Shown: positions 1-12,032, counted from the stretch's first letter. The stretch: 64,000 nt of DNA from Diphasiastrum complanatum (GCA_029204225.1 CM055093.1:30207777-30271776), one strand, 5' to 3'. Program-made: numbers and translations. Notes: a model not told the origin generated them from the sequence alone.

Positions 1-730
1 GATAGCAAAGCCTTTGCTTTTTTGATCTTGAATATTCCATTGTTGGTGCTGCCATAATTTGACTAACCAAGCTCACAACATAACAAATATTTGGTCTAGT
101 GGTAGTGAGATACGTAGGGCTTTCAACTAATTGACAAAACAAAGTAACATCCACTAGAGCACTATCATGAAAACGTGTCAACTTTTTGCTTATCTCCATA
201 GACGTAGTCAATGGTTTACAATCAAACATATGAAATCTTCTCAAAACCTCATGCACATAAGGGGTTTGAGAAAGTATGATATTACATGCATCATGTCATA
301 CTTTTACCCCTAGATAGTAGTGCATAAGATCTAAATTAGTCAAGTCGAATTGTTTACACAAGTCAACTTTGATGGATTTCACAAGATCTTTATCATTTCT
401 CAAGATAATGATGTCCTCAACCTGAAGCACAACCAAAGAAATATTATCCCCACTAGTAAGCACATAAAAATTGGGATCAAAATTTATGCTTGCGAGATCT
501 TCTTGGACTTTGATCACATAGCCTTGTGGTTGGAACATATATATTTCTCCCTCCAAGTCATCATTCAAAAAAGTAGACTTCACATCCATTTGGTGGATTT
601 TCCATCCAAAATAGAAAGCTAATGCAATTACTTAATGTAAAATAGTCCATTTCACTACAAAAGCAAACTTTTCTTCGTAGTCAATACCTTTGCTTTGTTC
701 GTAGCCTTTGACTACTATTGCAGAAATCAA
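1..730 (-). pseudogene. Ty1/copia reverse transcriptase / RNase H fragment
   Basis: Minus-strand translation in several frames gives recognisable copia RT blocks: the QMDVKSTFLN block (canonical QMDVKTAFLNG), YMFQPQGY, a DLxLMHYYLGVKV block, and further on a CKPLTTSME block leading toward the RNase H connection. The catalytic YVDD box is changed to QVEDI, so this copy is dead. Stops and frame changes break it throughout, and its 3' part runs off the left edge of the window. There is no gag, integrase or LTR beside it. It is an old relic; family assignment rests on motif order only. Confidence 0.8.
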
Positions 731-2690
731 AACTTGAAGTTGGATTTGCATTTTGCTTTTATAATTTTTTTCAAATTTGAAAATGAAAATTAAAAAATAA
801 CTATAAAATAAAATAAAATAAATGTAGCTTCACTACATTTGGCATAACTTATGAAATTCAAACTGCTCTTGAATTGAACCAAATAAAAAATAAAAGTTTT
901 AGATTCCAATTTAGTTTGAAAGTGCTAAAAATTTTGCAATGAAAAATCTCTAATAAAAAAGAATTGAACCAAATAAAATCCACCCAAAAATAAAAATCAC
1001 CAATGAAAAGTAAAGTGAACAAAAAAATCTTCAAAAATAGAAATTCAAGGTTCTCTTGAAATTAGTACTAGTATATGTGAACTGAGTGCCTATACAAAAA
1101 TCATTGCTCAAGGCACCTACATAATAGAGCTCAAAACTAAAAGCAAATGAATTGTAAAGAAAATAAAAATTAATTATCAATGAATCAAGTTTATCCTCTT
1201 TAAACCACGTAGGTTTTTTAACTATGGTTTGTTTGAAATAGACTACTATTAACCGTAAGTTTTAAGAGTTGGGTAATTAGGAGTCTTGTGGGCAACAAGT
1301 ATTGTAGAATCACAAGTCTAGACCCTACTTGGCGGAAGTTTTAAAATGTACGAAAATATGCTTGGAAAACTCCAATCTTTTTCAAATCGACAAACAATGT
1401 TATGTTCTTTCACAGGTGTAAAAACTTTATTGGACCATGTGTACATCGAATAGTTGAATAGTCAACAAAAGTATCTTGACAAAAGGCCCTTTTGGTGCTC
1501 AAACCACCGCTAATGAATGCTTCGGTTGAAGAGTCAACTTTTCAATAGTAATAAATTATTCAATAGAAAAACATATTACATAAGTTTTGGAAGGCGCCCC
1601 TTTGCTACTAATGCATCGCAGTATAGGCTATTACTTATAAGAAAGTTTGCATGAGATTACTTTGTATGCAATCACTGCTCATTTATGGCTTTTTAGCATC
1701 CATTCATATGTGATTCTGCACTGCTGGCCAAAGTAGTAAGCTAGGCCATCGCTGGCCAGAAATCATGTTTGAAAATAAATCCTTTCAATCGCTGATCAAG
1801 AGCATAGTATGTGGGCAATATACATTGCAAATCGCTGCTACGGAAGATATATAGATGCTACTCAATCGCGATCCCATAGGGATATTACTGACCAGATAAA
1901 GTACTTGCTCTCTTTATATAGCTTGCATGCATGATACATGAGGTATCCACATTTCAATAGCATTCAATGCAGTTCAAAGCTGCCTATCTAGTTTACTATC
2001 CTACATATAGTAGGATAGCTTTTTAGAAATTTTGATATGGAGACGTATATTTATGATAGACCAGCGTTGAGCTACTATACATGTCTCATTCCACGTTCCG
2101 GCTATGAGCTCATTTAATGATGTTTGAATGTATGATCTGTATTATTACAATGAGCACTTGAAATACGTTTGTGTTATAACCAGATATGCTATCGTATTTG
2201 GCTTTCAACAGTGTAGCAACAAGATCGCATAAGCTCTGAGCTTTATACCATCAATTTCCAACATACGAATAGATAAGTATGGATCACAATCATAGCATAT
2301 CTTTCATGTGCATTAATATGCATTGTTATAAATAGACTTGCATACGGACTTTGATGGTTCTCAAGAGCAATCGAAAGCTTATATGGCCAGATCACAAAAT
2401 TCACTTGCGTCGACCATTCAGGTTAGTGTTTCTCATACATTTCGAAGTTACTCTAAGACAAAAGATTCAAAGCTGGGTATATGGAATATGATAAAGAATG
2501 AATACTATAGTATTCACGAAAATTACACTCATCTTTGGCATGATTGAATGCAGTAATAACAACTGACATTCGATGTTGAAAGTCGTCTTCCTCACCGTGC
2601 TAACTTGTGCGGTTTTGTGTGGTGGGATTGTGGCGGGTACCAGCTAGATGTCTTAAAATATGTTCTGCTTTACGGTGCTTTCTAGTATTG
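731..2690. other. AT-rich intergenic stretch, no gene seen
   Basis: This stretch is AT-rich and has stops in all frames apart from one 69-codon plus-strand frame (2338-2547) with no recognisable motif. I see no LTR ends, tRNA or repeated structure. It is probably decayed repeat sequence. Confidence 0.5.
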
Positions 2691-2776
2691 TCTACTTTTC
2701 AGCTATGTTTTTCCTTGTTGGTTTATGAATAAAGGATTTTAAAATGTTTTGATCTTGACTTGTCAAGAGGAGCTTT

Positions 2777-2955
<179 letters not shown>

Positions 2956-3379
2956 CATGCGCAGTTCTGGCCACTCACTGGGCATTTTCCAGTAGATGCC
3001 ATGAACGCTTCACGGTTCGAATTGCGATTCGATGTAACTTTGTTATTTTTCACAATTAGAATACAATTCTGTTGCTGCACCGCAGGCCGCTTTGACGCCT
3101 TCATTTTGGGTTCAGTAGCTAAAGCTACACATCCACTTGGCTACCCAAGCATAATAGTTTTGTTTCTTTCTCTTTGCATTCTAGCATACGTAGTGGATTT
3201 TTCGTTGTAGCCTCTGCAAAAAACCGTTGCCAAATAGGGTAGAATTTTTTGTTGAAAATATAGTGATTGAAAAAAAAAAAAATATTTAAATATTATTCTC
3301 AACTCACATTAGCGCTATTTCTTATCACAAAACTCAAACCCTAGAAAAAACCTTTTAAAAATTCTAAAAGTTTGAAAAG

Positions 3380-3382
<3 letters not shown>

Positions 3383-3445
<63 letters not shown>
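3383..3445. repeat. (CT)n microsatellite, about 63 bp
   Basis: Second uninterrupted CT run, about 430 bp after the first and in the same orientation. Confidence 0.97.
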
Positions 3446-3447
<2 letters not shown>

Positions 3448-3661
3448 GGCGCTCCTCTTTCTCATCGCGAGATTTTATACCTTGTCATTCTCTATCTAGA
3501 AAATTCTCTTTCTAGAAGTCTCTAAAAACACGTGTTCTCTCTCAAATTAATGTGAGATTTTCAAACCCACTTCAATTGCTTTTCAACTGCCCTTCAAATA
3601 CATTTTAGGGCAAACGTGGACGAACGAAATGCTCTAAAATGCATTTTCTCTAACACATTGA

Positions 3662-3666
<5 letters not shown>

Positions 3667-3744
<78 letters not shown>
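3667..3744. repeat. (CT)n microsatellite, about 78 bp
   Basis: Third uninterrupted CT run within 1 kb, same orientation, in otherwise AT-rich non-coding DNA. Confidence 0.97.
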
Positions 3745-3748
<4 letters not shown>

Positions 3749-4221
3749 AGCATTTTGAGTTCCTACTATTGCTTTTTTGAGGTGCTTAAGATTACCATAG
3801 TTTTATATGCTTCCATAGTTGGTTTCTTTCAAGCTTTTTTGTTGTGTGTTTGTTATTGAGGTTAAGACACTTCACAGATAGACCTAAAAGTTCATCAATA
3901 CCTTCTAGTGATGCATTGGACAATTTCTTTCAAAGAAAATTTGCACAATGGATTGCTGGTATAAAGTCCTCAATCCAAGGATCCTATTCTAAGCATGCCA
4001 ATAACAGTAAACACAAGGGAACCTGATGGTGAACAAACCAACCCAACCAACTTAGATCGAACGGATCTAGCCCCCAAGCTATGGATCAATCACAAAGAGG
4101 AGTGTGGCATCACACCAGCAGCATCCTGCCACCGGTCATGCTATCAAGCATACACTAGTGAGAGCCCAGCAGGTATACTTATACCCTCCAAGGCCCATGC
4201 ACCACTAGTAGTGCACTGTGA

Positions 4222-4334
4222 CACCTCATCAAGTCTTTAGGCCTACAAGCATTAATTATGACCATGTACACATAAGGGCCCCAATTCTCTTAGAGTCACA
4301 ATTAACTTACGGGTTGTTGGTCTACCAATCCCTA
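4222..4334 (+). repeat. Left arm of a 110-bp inverted repeat
   Basis: Read on the plus strand this segment matches the reverse complement of 5155-5266 along its whole length with roughly ten mismatches. A shared core is GACCATGTACACATAAGGGC. The arms are separated by about 820 bp. Together they look like the ends of a foldback element or two oppositely oriented copies of one LTR end. Confidence 0.85.
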
Positions 4335-4373
4335 GTGTGGACACGCTACCCGAGACCAGTCATGGGCATGACA
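4324..4373 (+). repeat. 50-bp direct repeat, copy 1 (LTR-end-like)
   Basis: This segment is repeated in the same orientation at 5283-5331, sharing the core GTGGACACGCTACCCGAGACCA and ending CATGGGCATGACA. Read on the minus strand the end is TGTCATGCCCATGA, which looks like the start of a gypsy-type LTR. It overlaps the inner end of the left inverted-repeat arm. Confidence 0.75.
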
Positions 4374-5154
4374 TTCTTCCCCCCTTATTCAAGTTCTATC
4401 CTCAGAACTTAAAACTGGAAAAGTTCATCCTTAAGCTTCCTTCTTGTTACCAAGAATCGTCATCGTCTGTACATCCCTTCCATCGAACCAGATGCTTGGT
4501 AACTATACAATTTCACAATCGTTTAGTTCTTGTATCCAAGATCTTTCCGGGTCCAAGCAGAGACACACCCGATGATTCATCCAACAGGTCCAATCGATCT
4601 CCAGATCCAAGATGCTCTCTTTCACGTGGACTCTTTCAGAGACGGCTTACGTGAAATACGGGATGCACTAGAGATCCATCTGGGAGTTCCAATTTGTAAG
4701 CTTAGGATCCGATCTTTTCAAGATTTTAAACGGTCCTCTAAATCTAGGGGACGATTAGTAATACTAGTCGGTACACATTATACTTGAATCCATCGAGATT
4801 TTCATAAAATACCCAATCCCATTTCCTACATATCATGTAGGAAATCCGCTACTTTCTGAAACTTGAACGCCCGAGTCTCTACCACAATGGGTGATATAGG
4901 TTAAAAACTATACGTAAGCACGCACGGGCTATAACCGGTAGCCAAATGCTTACTGTAACTCAATCTCCATCAGGGATAACTTCCACTCTGAGGAGATTGT
5001 TAAGGAAAATATGAATACATATCTTAACTAATCTTCTGATTACCCAGGTAATTTTTCTTTTAAACAATCAAGTATAACTAGAATCTGAACTATGATTTGT
5101 CAATCATAATTCATCGGATTTTTGTCCTATACTCAATAAAAGAAGGCAACTACG

Positions 5155-5266
5155 CTAGGGACTGGTAGGCCAACTACCCGTAAGTTAATTGTGACTATAA
5201 GGGAATTGGGGCCCTTATGTGTACATGGTCATAATTAATGGTTGTAGGCCTAAATACTTGATGGTG
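5155..5266 (-). repeat. Right arm of the 110-bp inverted repeat
   Basis: Inverted partner of 4222-4334. The spacer between the arms has no recognisable coding sequence; the short open frames in 4337-4787 show no known motif. Confidence 0.85.
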
Positions 5267-5282
5267 GATTTGTATGGGTCTA

Positions 5283-5331
5283 TCAGTCCCTAGCGTGGAC
5301 ACGCTACCCGAGACCAATCATGGGCATGACA
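5283..5331 (+). repeat. 50-bp direct repeat, copy 2 (LTR-end-like)
   Basis: Second copy of the motif at 4324-4373, about 20 bp outside the right inverted-repeat arm. The boundary to the adjoining copia integrase fragment falls immediately after it. Confidence 0.75.
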
Positions 5332-5810
5332 GCTGGGCTCCGAAATGTTAGAGGAAGAGATGTATCTAACCTTAGAGCTTTCGCACACTCACATAAGGTT
5401 TTCCTCTTGATCATTCCATTGTGTTGAGGTGTCCTCGAGCAAGAGAGTTGTCTTTGGATCCCACATGGATCACAAAATTTCACATATCATAAAAAATATA
5501 CTCACGTTGATTATCGGATCTCAAGACCTTGATTATTTTGTTAAATTGGTTTTCGACCTTGGCTTTGAACTTGATGAATGTCTCCTTTACTTGTGCTTTC
5601 CTCTTGAGAAAGTATATCCATGGATATCCACCAGTCATCAATGAAGGTGGCAAACATGTTAGCATGACCATGTGCTAGAAAAATGAACATTCGAGTGTAC
5701 AAGTTGGAGAGGCTCCTTAGACTTTGATGTAGATGTTGAAAATGGAAGTTTATGTGACTTAGACAAAGCACATGTTTGACAAACACCTTAGCCCAAGTTT
5801 TAGTATACAA
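5332..5810 (-). pseudogene. Ty1/copia integrase fragment
   Basis: On the minus strand, frames at 5480-5810 contain, in order, a degraded gag-pre-integrase zinc region (CALSKSHK-like), FATFIDD (region of the first integrase Asp, canonical FIDDYSR), WIYFLKRKAQV, and VLRSDNQREY (second catalytic Asp; canonical RSDNGGEY). The third catalytic Glu is not reached. Frame changes split the region. It is a relic with no neighbouring gag, RT or LTR in the same orientation. Confidence 0.75.
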
Positions 5811-5814
5811 TCCA

Positions 5815-6010
5815 ATTTTCTATGCAAGATCTAAGCATATTGAGATTGGTTATCACTTTGTAAGGGAGGAAGTACTTTATGAGGAGGTGGAGCTTTTGTG
5901 TACCATCCAAAGATCGTGTGGTTGATATCATCACCAAGTCATTGGGCTGAGTATTGTTTGAGAAGTATAGTTTTGTTCTTGGCAAACATATCTTCAAAAA
6001 GGCTAAGCTG
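5815..6010 (+). pseudogene. Ty1/copia RNase H fragment, opposite orientation
   Basis: Plus-strand translation reads SKHIEIGYHFVREEV followed by a V-E-L-like segment, matching the copia RNase H C-terminal block (HARSKHIDIRYHFVRE). It abuts the minus-strand integrase fragment, so two copia pieces have been joined head to head by rearrangement or nesting. Only about 60 codons are recognisable. Confidence 0.65.
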
Positions 6011-6283
6011 GAAAATGCGAAAACCTAGCAAAAAACCAATTTAGGCCATCCTTGGAGATATTTTCCTTGTTATATTTTGGCTCCCACACGTGTGCTAGGA
6101 AGGTGGCCGAAGATTGCTTCACAAAATATCGAAAGTTTGGCATGAGGCATGTGATCTTGACCCTTGAAAAGGTCATAAATGTAGCTGGAGGTTTAAATTT
6201 TCTCACCAAAAAACTTTTTTAAGGATCATATGTTTTGCAAGGTTTACGATACCAAGCAAAAAAAGTAAAGTAGAGTACCATTC

Positions 6284-6284
<1 letters not shown>
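6011..6284. other. No gene seen
   Basis: AT-rich sequence between copia scraps and the AG tract. A 68-codon minus-strand frame (6003-6209) shows no motif. Confidence 0.4.
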
Positions 6285-6285
<1 letters not shown>

Positions 6286-6382
<97 letters not shown>

Positions 6383-6393
6383 GGGGGGGGGGG
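6286..6393. repeat. (AG)n tract followed by an 11-base G run
   Basis: About 48 uninterrupted AG units end in AC followed by G11. Purine tracts of this length are prone to polymerase slippage, so length in any assembly is uncertain. Confidence 0.97.
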
Positions 6394-6690
6394 ATTTGCC
6401 ATTGGAGGAGATAGCTATTAGCGTTGGAGCAAAAAAAATTGAGATGGTTTTATTGAGGGTTCAGGGTGTTTAAGCATTTGTGTTTTGTGCAATGTGCAAA
6501 CATGATACATCAATGTCCATTTCAAGATCAATGATTGTGCATTGAATCTTGAATCCTTGATCATTAATCATTCAAGAATGATAAACCAAAATTGATAGCT
6601 TGATTTTGATATGTGAGATCATAGATTACCGGTAGATCTTGATTGATGGGGTTGAGTGTGGGCATTGTGAGAGGGGTGTGGGTACTTAGT
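6394..6690. other. No gene seen
   Basis: Stops in all frames; no repeat or TE motif recognised. Confidence 0.4.
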
Positions 6691-6699
6691 GGTTGGATT

Positions 6700-6850
6700 T
6701 GGCAACTAGTTAGGAGTTAGAAGTTAGAAGTTAGCGGTAAGCATTGATCCTTTTTAGTGGTTAGTAGTTACTACTTAGTGGCTACCATTTAGTTAATAGT
6801 TGGAAGTTGGAGCTTGGTGGTTTAGGATTAGAATTTGGAGCTTTAAGCGT
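6700..6850. repeat. Degenerate GTTAG(A)AGTTAG minisatellite-like stretch
   Basis: Irregular repetition of GTTAG, AGTTAGAAGTTAG, TTAGTGG and TTGGAG blocks. It is too irregular for a telomere array and is best seen as a diverged simple-sequence expansion. Confidence 0.6.
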
Positions 6851-6896
6851 ACATACTAGATTCTAGAAATTAGATTAGGACAGAGAGAGCCTAGAA

Positions 6897-6897
6897 G

Positions 6898-6952
<55 letters not shown>
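6897..6952. repeat. (AG)n microsatellite, about 55 bp
   Basis: Uninterrupted AG run. The Ser-Leu frame on the opposite strand (6856-7092) is produced by this run and is not considered a gene. Confidence 0.96.
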
Positions 6953-6955
<3 letters not shown>

Positions 6956-8149
6956 TGAGAGGGAATGTTTGCCTTATCCTCTGACACATACAATCCTCTA
7001 GTATTGGCACCAATGGTACGCCATAGCACATAACTCTCACTCCTCAAGCAAAACATGTCTCTGACCATCAATGTAACACATTTCTCTTCCATGAGATACT
7101 AGGGCATGTAGTGTGACTATCTGATCTCAAAAGAGGCAATCATATCTCCCCCTAAGCTCGTCATACAGAAGAGATAGAGAGAGTAGGGAAAAAAAACGAA
7201 GAACAAGAGGTGGGCACCAACAAACGAGGAAGATGACGAAAATGATGAAATGGGCAACAAAGGAAAGAAGAAGAAGACGAAGGCAATGAGCTATAATAGC
7301 CTAAAAAAGCATTGTTACCAAATTATGAACACACATCACATATATGGCATCACATAAGCACAATAGGAAATGAAATGTTAATCAGATAGTAATCTTAAAC
7401 CAAAGAGGCCCTTAAGGCTCATAGGAGCTATCATTCAGGTAACAAAGATAACACATTGCTCTCTAAGCTTCTCTCTCACTCTCTAAGACTCTCTAAAAGT
7501 TGTCTCCACCCATATCATTGCCCAATGTCCTCTTCCCAAAGGCACATCCACTTTTATGCTCTTTTCTATGTAGATGAGGTGACATCCTTTTCATTTACTT
7601 GCACCTTCGAATGATTCCTTCGCATTAGAATCCGAATGTCGTAAACTTCCATTTGAATTATTGTCCAATTTTGAGAATGGATTGTTGTGCATGCGTGCCT
7701 TATGCAATCTCAAAAAGAATTCTGACGATGATTCCTATAGTGAACTTTTTAATATTGTTTGCGATACAGCGCTGAATTGTGCGTCATATTGTGGGCCCGA
7801 TAAAGTGATCTAAAAGTTGTTGACTTGGTGCCTAGTGGGTTCGACACAAACATCATGGAGTTCATAAATACTGGTCAACATTCTTGTAGGTTGGTAAGGC
7901 CTTAATATCTCCCACCGACCTTAGAAGTGTAGAATTTTACAAAGAGGTGTGAGCACACACGATAAAAGCCACAAACCAATGAACCATTGATTGATTCAAT
8001 CAATTGCATGGTGGCATGAGTAAGGGAGCTTGTCGACACATTGTTTGATTATGAGAAATTAGAATGTCCAACTTGGTAACATCATTTGCGCATGTTCGTG
8101 TGCTTACTCATAAAGTTTGGCTTCTACTTTTTGTTCTTCATTGTTCTAC
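6953..8149. other. No gene seen; pyrimidine-rich patch
   Basis: Contains a short TCTCTAAG-type repeated patch near 7460-7500 and otherwise stop-rich AT sequence with no recognisable motif. Confidence 0.4.
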
Positions 8150-8690
8150 ATTGACTACCATTTTGTTATGGTGTTAGGAACTGTTGTAAGGTCAATCTTG
8201 CATGTATACTTCTTCATTTGTGCCTACACCCACTATGTTCTTGAGATTGTCAAAGCCCTTGCGTCTATCAAACATTAGCTCAAATCATGTCTACAAGGTG
8301 ACCTCTATCTTTCATGCCAACCTTCTAAGAGCAGATGTTGTGGAGTCTTACTCAGTGACTCCCTCAAGCCTCATACTCCTATTGACACTAATGTACTTCC
8401 ATGTATTCCATTAGCTATTCCCTAGCACAAACTCAACAATATCGTCATAGATCCATTGCCGAGTATTTGATGCAGTAGCTAGGCAAATATAATGATGAGA
8501 GCACTAAAATTTTATGGGATTCCTAGCTTCTAAATGAGGTATTAGTGTTGAGAAATCAGTTCTTTTCCAACATTCACATACTCCTAAAATTTGAGATCAT
8601 GTGGTTCATTTCCTCCTCAACATTGACCCCCTCTCTTCACTATAGCAACACCAAGGACAATGTAATTGTGAAAGCGAGGGGGTGGGCATC
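8150..8690 (+). pseudogene. Decayed Ty3/gypsy pol 3' end (integrase tail / chromodomain-like)
   Basis: Plus-strand frames include an FHANLLRA-type block (canonical FHVSLLR of chromovirus integrase C-termini) followed, with frame changes, by a region placed where a chromodomain would be. It ends near a purine-rich GCGAGGGGGTGGG at 8678-8690 that could be the polypurine tract before a 3' LTR starting TGGGCATCAC. Assignment is by weak motif spacing only; the core DDE domain is absent. Confidence 0.35.
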
Positions 8691-11210
8691 ACACATCCAA
8701 CGGCCATAACTACATGCCCATATTCTCATTTTCAATACAATTACTAGTATTCAAGCCCTTGTGTTAGTATTTGGGTCCACAGTATTATTTTTCATTTAGA
8801 TCATAGAGTTCAAACCCAAGGGAGATGTGAAGTTACTAGAACCTAATGATTCTTGATATTTGTCATTTGGGTCCTTAAATAGGAACTCACAAACACATTG
8901 ATTTTTGGGCCACTAAGTGCTAACTCATAGACTTCTAGTAGCTATACATTTTATATTTTAAGCATATTTCCTACAATATATTGTAGTCTTTTGATCTTTC
9001 CTACATATTTGTGTTGCTTTTTTCACAACTTCATATATGAACTTGGAGAGGAGGTAATCCAATTATTTTATCGTACTCGCTTGGCTTGTGAAGTCGAAAC
9101 AATGTTGTGAAAAAAGCAATTTGTAAGTGACTAAACTTCTCAATGTTAAGGAACTAAATTCCGTGCCACCCCTATGTGGGCATAACAAATTGCTATATAG
9201 AATCTTTGAGTGAGAATGAGTGTCAACGTGCTTTTGCCATTGAAGCTGGCTTTGATTGTCATCAAGCTCCTAGCTTAACTCCAAGCCTTTATAATCTAAA
9301 GACTTGAATTGCAAAAGAAGTTAGAAAGATCTTGCTTTGGCATGAGGGCCTCATCCTACATGTAGATAAATTGCCTACTTTCAAGCACCTCAAATGGAGA
9401 GATCCTTGGAAATATATCATGAGGTGATGGAAGTTGAGAAGAGGACACTTCAATTATCTAACAAGATTTCTAGGATATAAAAATGGGGCTGCAATCTTGA
9501 AGAAGATACTAGACTTTAAAAAATTGAAACATGAACTCCATCGAGCATTGTATTGGGGCTAGCTATTGCATCGACCGACCCACGTCATTAGCCTATCTGT
9601 GGGTGTATCACATGTCATAAGTCAACACATACACCATGACTATAAGTCAATACACTCACATGAGCATTGGTGTCACTCTTCAAAAAAAAGGGAAATGCCT
9701 TTCACATAAAAAAGGCTAGCGCAACAATAGTTAAGAGAATGAAGCGACCATATACAAATGTATGCTAAATAACACCAATGAACTGGCTCAAGGAGTGCTC
9801 AAGTGTCTTAAGCCTTCCTATCCCACAAAATCAATCTCTCTTTATGAAGGTTCTCATGTGACTATGTTTTGACCAATGTGCTGGTTGGTGGAGAACTTGA
9901 ATACCTACATCAAGGAATTGCAATAGTTGTGCTCGAAATTGATAACTCTCACTTAGAAAAATTCAGGCATAAAGAAATGTGCAAAAGGGCATCAATGGAA
10001 TATTTGCAATTCTATCAAAAGACTACTAAACTTGAAACCGTTGAACATAGGTAGAACTTTTTCGCTAGAGGATCATTAAGCTGCAACTCATCATTTTACC
10101 TAGCATTTAGAAGAAAGTATGCTTCAAATCCGTGAATAGGAAAGCTAATTTTGGTCTACCAAACATGATATCGTGGTGCAAATGGCAATAAGTGAAAACA
10201 AGCTTTTTGTGTCCCCCCAAGCTATAGATAATACATAATACAACACTCCACATACCCAAACAATAAATCTAAGCTACATGAGCATTATTTCCCAGTTGAA
10301 CGTTAAAACTGATCATGTATCTTGTGACAGAATCCTCACGTTTGAACACTGCTGCCACATTACAATTGATATGACAAAAACAACCGTAAAAGGTTGCAAC
10401 TTCTTGTCAAGAGGATCGTGCCTATGAAACCATTGTCATTAGAGAAGATGCAAACTGTACTACAACGAATAGAAGACTGTCGAAAGGGAATGTCATAGAG
10501 CGTTGAGACTGACCCAAAATAATGTCGAAAGAGCCCTTACAGCAACACTCTTCTACTTTGAACTTGTGCAAAGCGGCAGCTCCTTCGGAACAAGGCAGAA
10601 GCCCAGGGCCCAAGAGATAATTTGGTCACTAGCTAATCACCAAGTATGATATCTGTAGAAGACCTCCTCAGATTGACTCCATATAGCCATCCCTGTAGTC
10701 CTCAACTAAAGATTGTTTATAAATAAAGCTTCCAATTTTATTTCTGCACATCAAAGTCTCAGAAATTCTACCAATGCAGGATCAATTAGAGATCTATTTA
10801 CTATAGACTGCCATAGAAAGACACTCTCATATCTGAAGCTATACAAGCCCGGAAGAATATTTGATGTATACAACACGGGAAAGGAAGAAATGTGAAAGGT
10901 GTAAAAGCTTCATCAACTACAAGTACTCATAACTTTTAAGGTTTCTTTGAATAAGCATAAACTAGCTATCATCAATTTGCAAAATTCAGTCGCCACTAGT
11001 TCAAAAGACAGAATGAGCAATAGGAACTCACAACTACATTTCATCGAGAAAATTACTTTTGAAAAGGCAAGCATCTCTGAGTTTTGCCGTTTACTGGAAG
11101 ATGGCTGACGAGAGAGAGTAAAGCAAGAGGAAGAGCGGTAACTGCCTGGTTATTACTCTGTCAAGACGGTGTGTGTATGTGTGTGCCTGTGTGTGGGTTG
11201 TGAGAGCGAG
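8691..11210. other. No gene supported; 3' flank of V-ATPase D
   Basis: Small open frames at 9869-10054, 10422-10613 and 10713-10895 have no recognisable motif. The part next to 11240 lies downstream of the minus-strand V-ATPase D gene and should hold its 3' UTR; AATAAA-like reverse-strand hexamers occur near 10735-10745, but none can be chosen. A GT-rich patch (11170-11200) leads into the G run. Confidence 0.4.
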
Positions 11211-11217
11211 AGAGAGA

Positions 11218-11239
11218 GGGGGGGGGGGGGGGGGGGGGG
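11218..11239. repeat. 22-base poly-G (poly-C on gene strand)
   Basis: A GT-rich then GAGA-rich patch runs into G22, only 13 bp beyond the stop codon of the V-ATPase D gene, so it would lie in the 3' UTR as a C22 tract. Confidence 0.95.
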
Positions 11240-11252
11240 AAACACACCTAAG

Positions 11253-12032
11253 CTAAAAAATTATATCTTCATCTTTCTGAGCCTCGGGTACGAGGAGATC
11301 TGAGCCAAATCCTTTTGTATGAGTCTTCTCCCAGTCTATCTCAGCAACTTGATCCTCTTCAAACTTTTTTTTACGCTGCCTCTCAACCTCCCTTTTTTTA
11401 AACCCTTGAATCTTTTTCAATCTGAAGAACTCCTCTCTTTCCAGCTCATCCAGTTCACCTTTTATGTAGCTGATTGTATTCTCCAATCGGGGCTTTACCA
11501 CATTTTCCAACGCATTTACCCTGCGGTTAGTTGTCTTGATCGCTTCATCTAAGGTCAGAAAAGATGTCTGCAAAGAGGCAAGCTCCACTAAAAGCTCAAC
11601 GGCCTTCACGTATGCCGATCTGCAAAGCTGGATTTGCTGCCCACCCCTAGCCAAACCAGTCAAATCGTTCTTACTTTCACCCGCCTCTGTAAAATGCTCA
11701 AATTTTGGAAGCTTGACACCAGCCACGTTTTCTTGTTTTGCTTTGACCTTGATCGTAGCAGATTGGACGTTTTCACGCACTATGTGCTTGATGTTATCGC
11801 CTGCTGTATATTTTGCTTCTGTCAAAGCAAAAGACGCGCTCTTCATTATATCACCCATAGACTCCTTTGTCTGCACGATCCGCTTCAGAATCTGCCGAAA
11901 CTGCATTGTTAGGGCATCGCTTTTTTTCTTCAGTAACTGGTGGCCTTTGGTTGCGCCTACCAAGCGGGCCTTTACGACTCCCAATACTGTCACCGTTGGC
12001 ACCACATTCAGCCTCTGCCCTGACCCAGACAT
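11253..12032 (-). CDS. VHA-D: V-type proton ATPase subunit D
   Basis: Encodes 259 aa of vacuolar H+-ATPase subunit D, the coiled-coil rotor stalk that transmits ATP hydrolysis in the V1 head to the proteolipid ring (tonoplast and endomembranes). The whole family signature is present: N-terminal RLNVVPTVTVLGVVKARLVGA, then KKKSDALTMQFRQIL, LTEAKYTAGDN, ARGGQQIQLCRSAYVKAVELL and, near the C-terminus, TTNRRVNALENVVKPRLENT, with the long basic/acidic coiled-coil ends and a final DEDIIF. Length matches plant homologues (about 260 aa). The frame stays open 39 codons upstream to 12149, but the start at 12032 (MSGSGQ) is chosen because homology begins there. There are no introns, as in other plant VHA-D genes I know of, and no frameshift, so it is probably functional. 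A long antisense frame over it is a shadow. Confidence 0.97.
   Translation of the reverse strand: MSGSGQRLNVVPTVTVLGVVKARLVGATKGHQLLKKKSDALTMQFRQILKRIVQTKESMGDIMKSASFALTEAKYTAGDNIKHIVRENVQSATIKVKAKQENVAGVKLPKFEHFTEAGESKNDLTGLARGGQQIQLCRSAYVKAVELLVELASLQTSFLTLDEAIKTTNRRVNALENVVKPRLENTISYIKGELDELEREEFFRLKKIQGFKKREVERQRKKKFEEDQVAEIDWEKTHTKGFGSDLLVPEAQKDEDIIF

Noticed and set aside
6700-6850. Possible interstitial telomere repeat because of many TTAG words
   Set aside because: Units are irregular and do not read TTTAGGG or TTAGGG in tandem.
9869-10054. 61-codon frame as a small host gene
   Set aside because: No motif, no splice context and length expected by chance.
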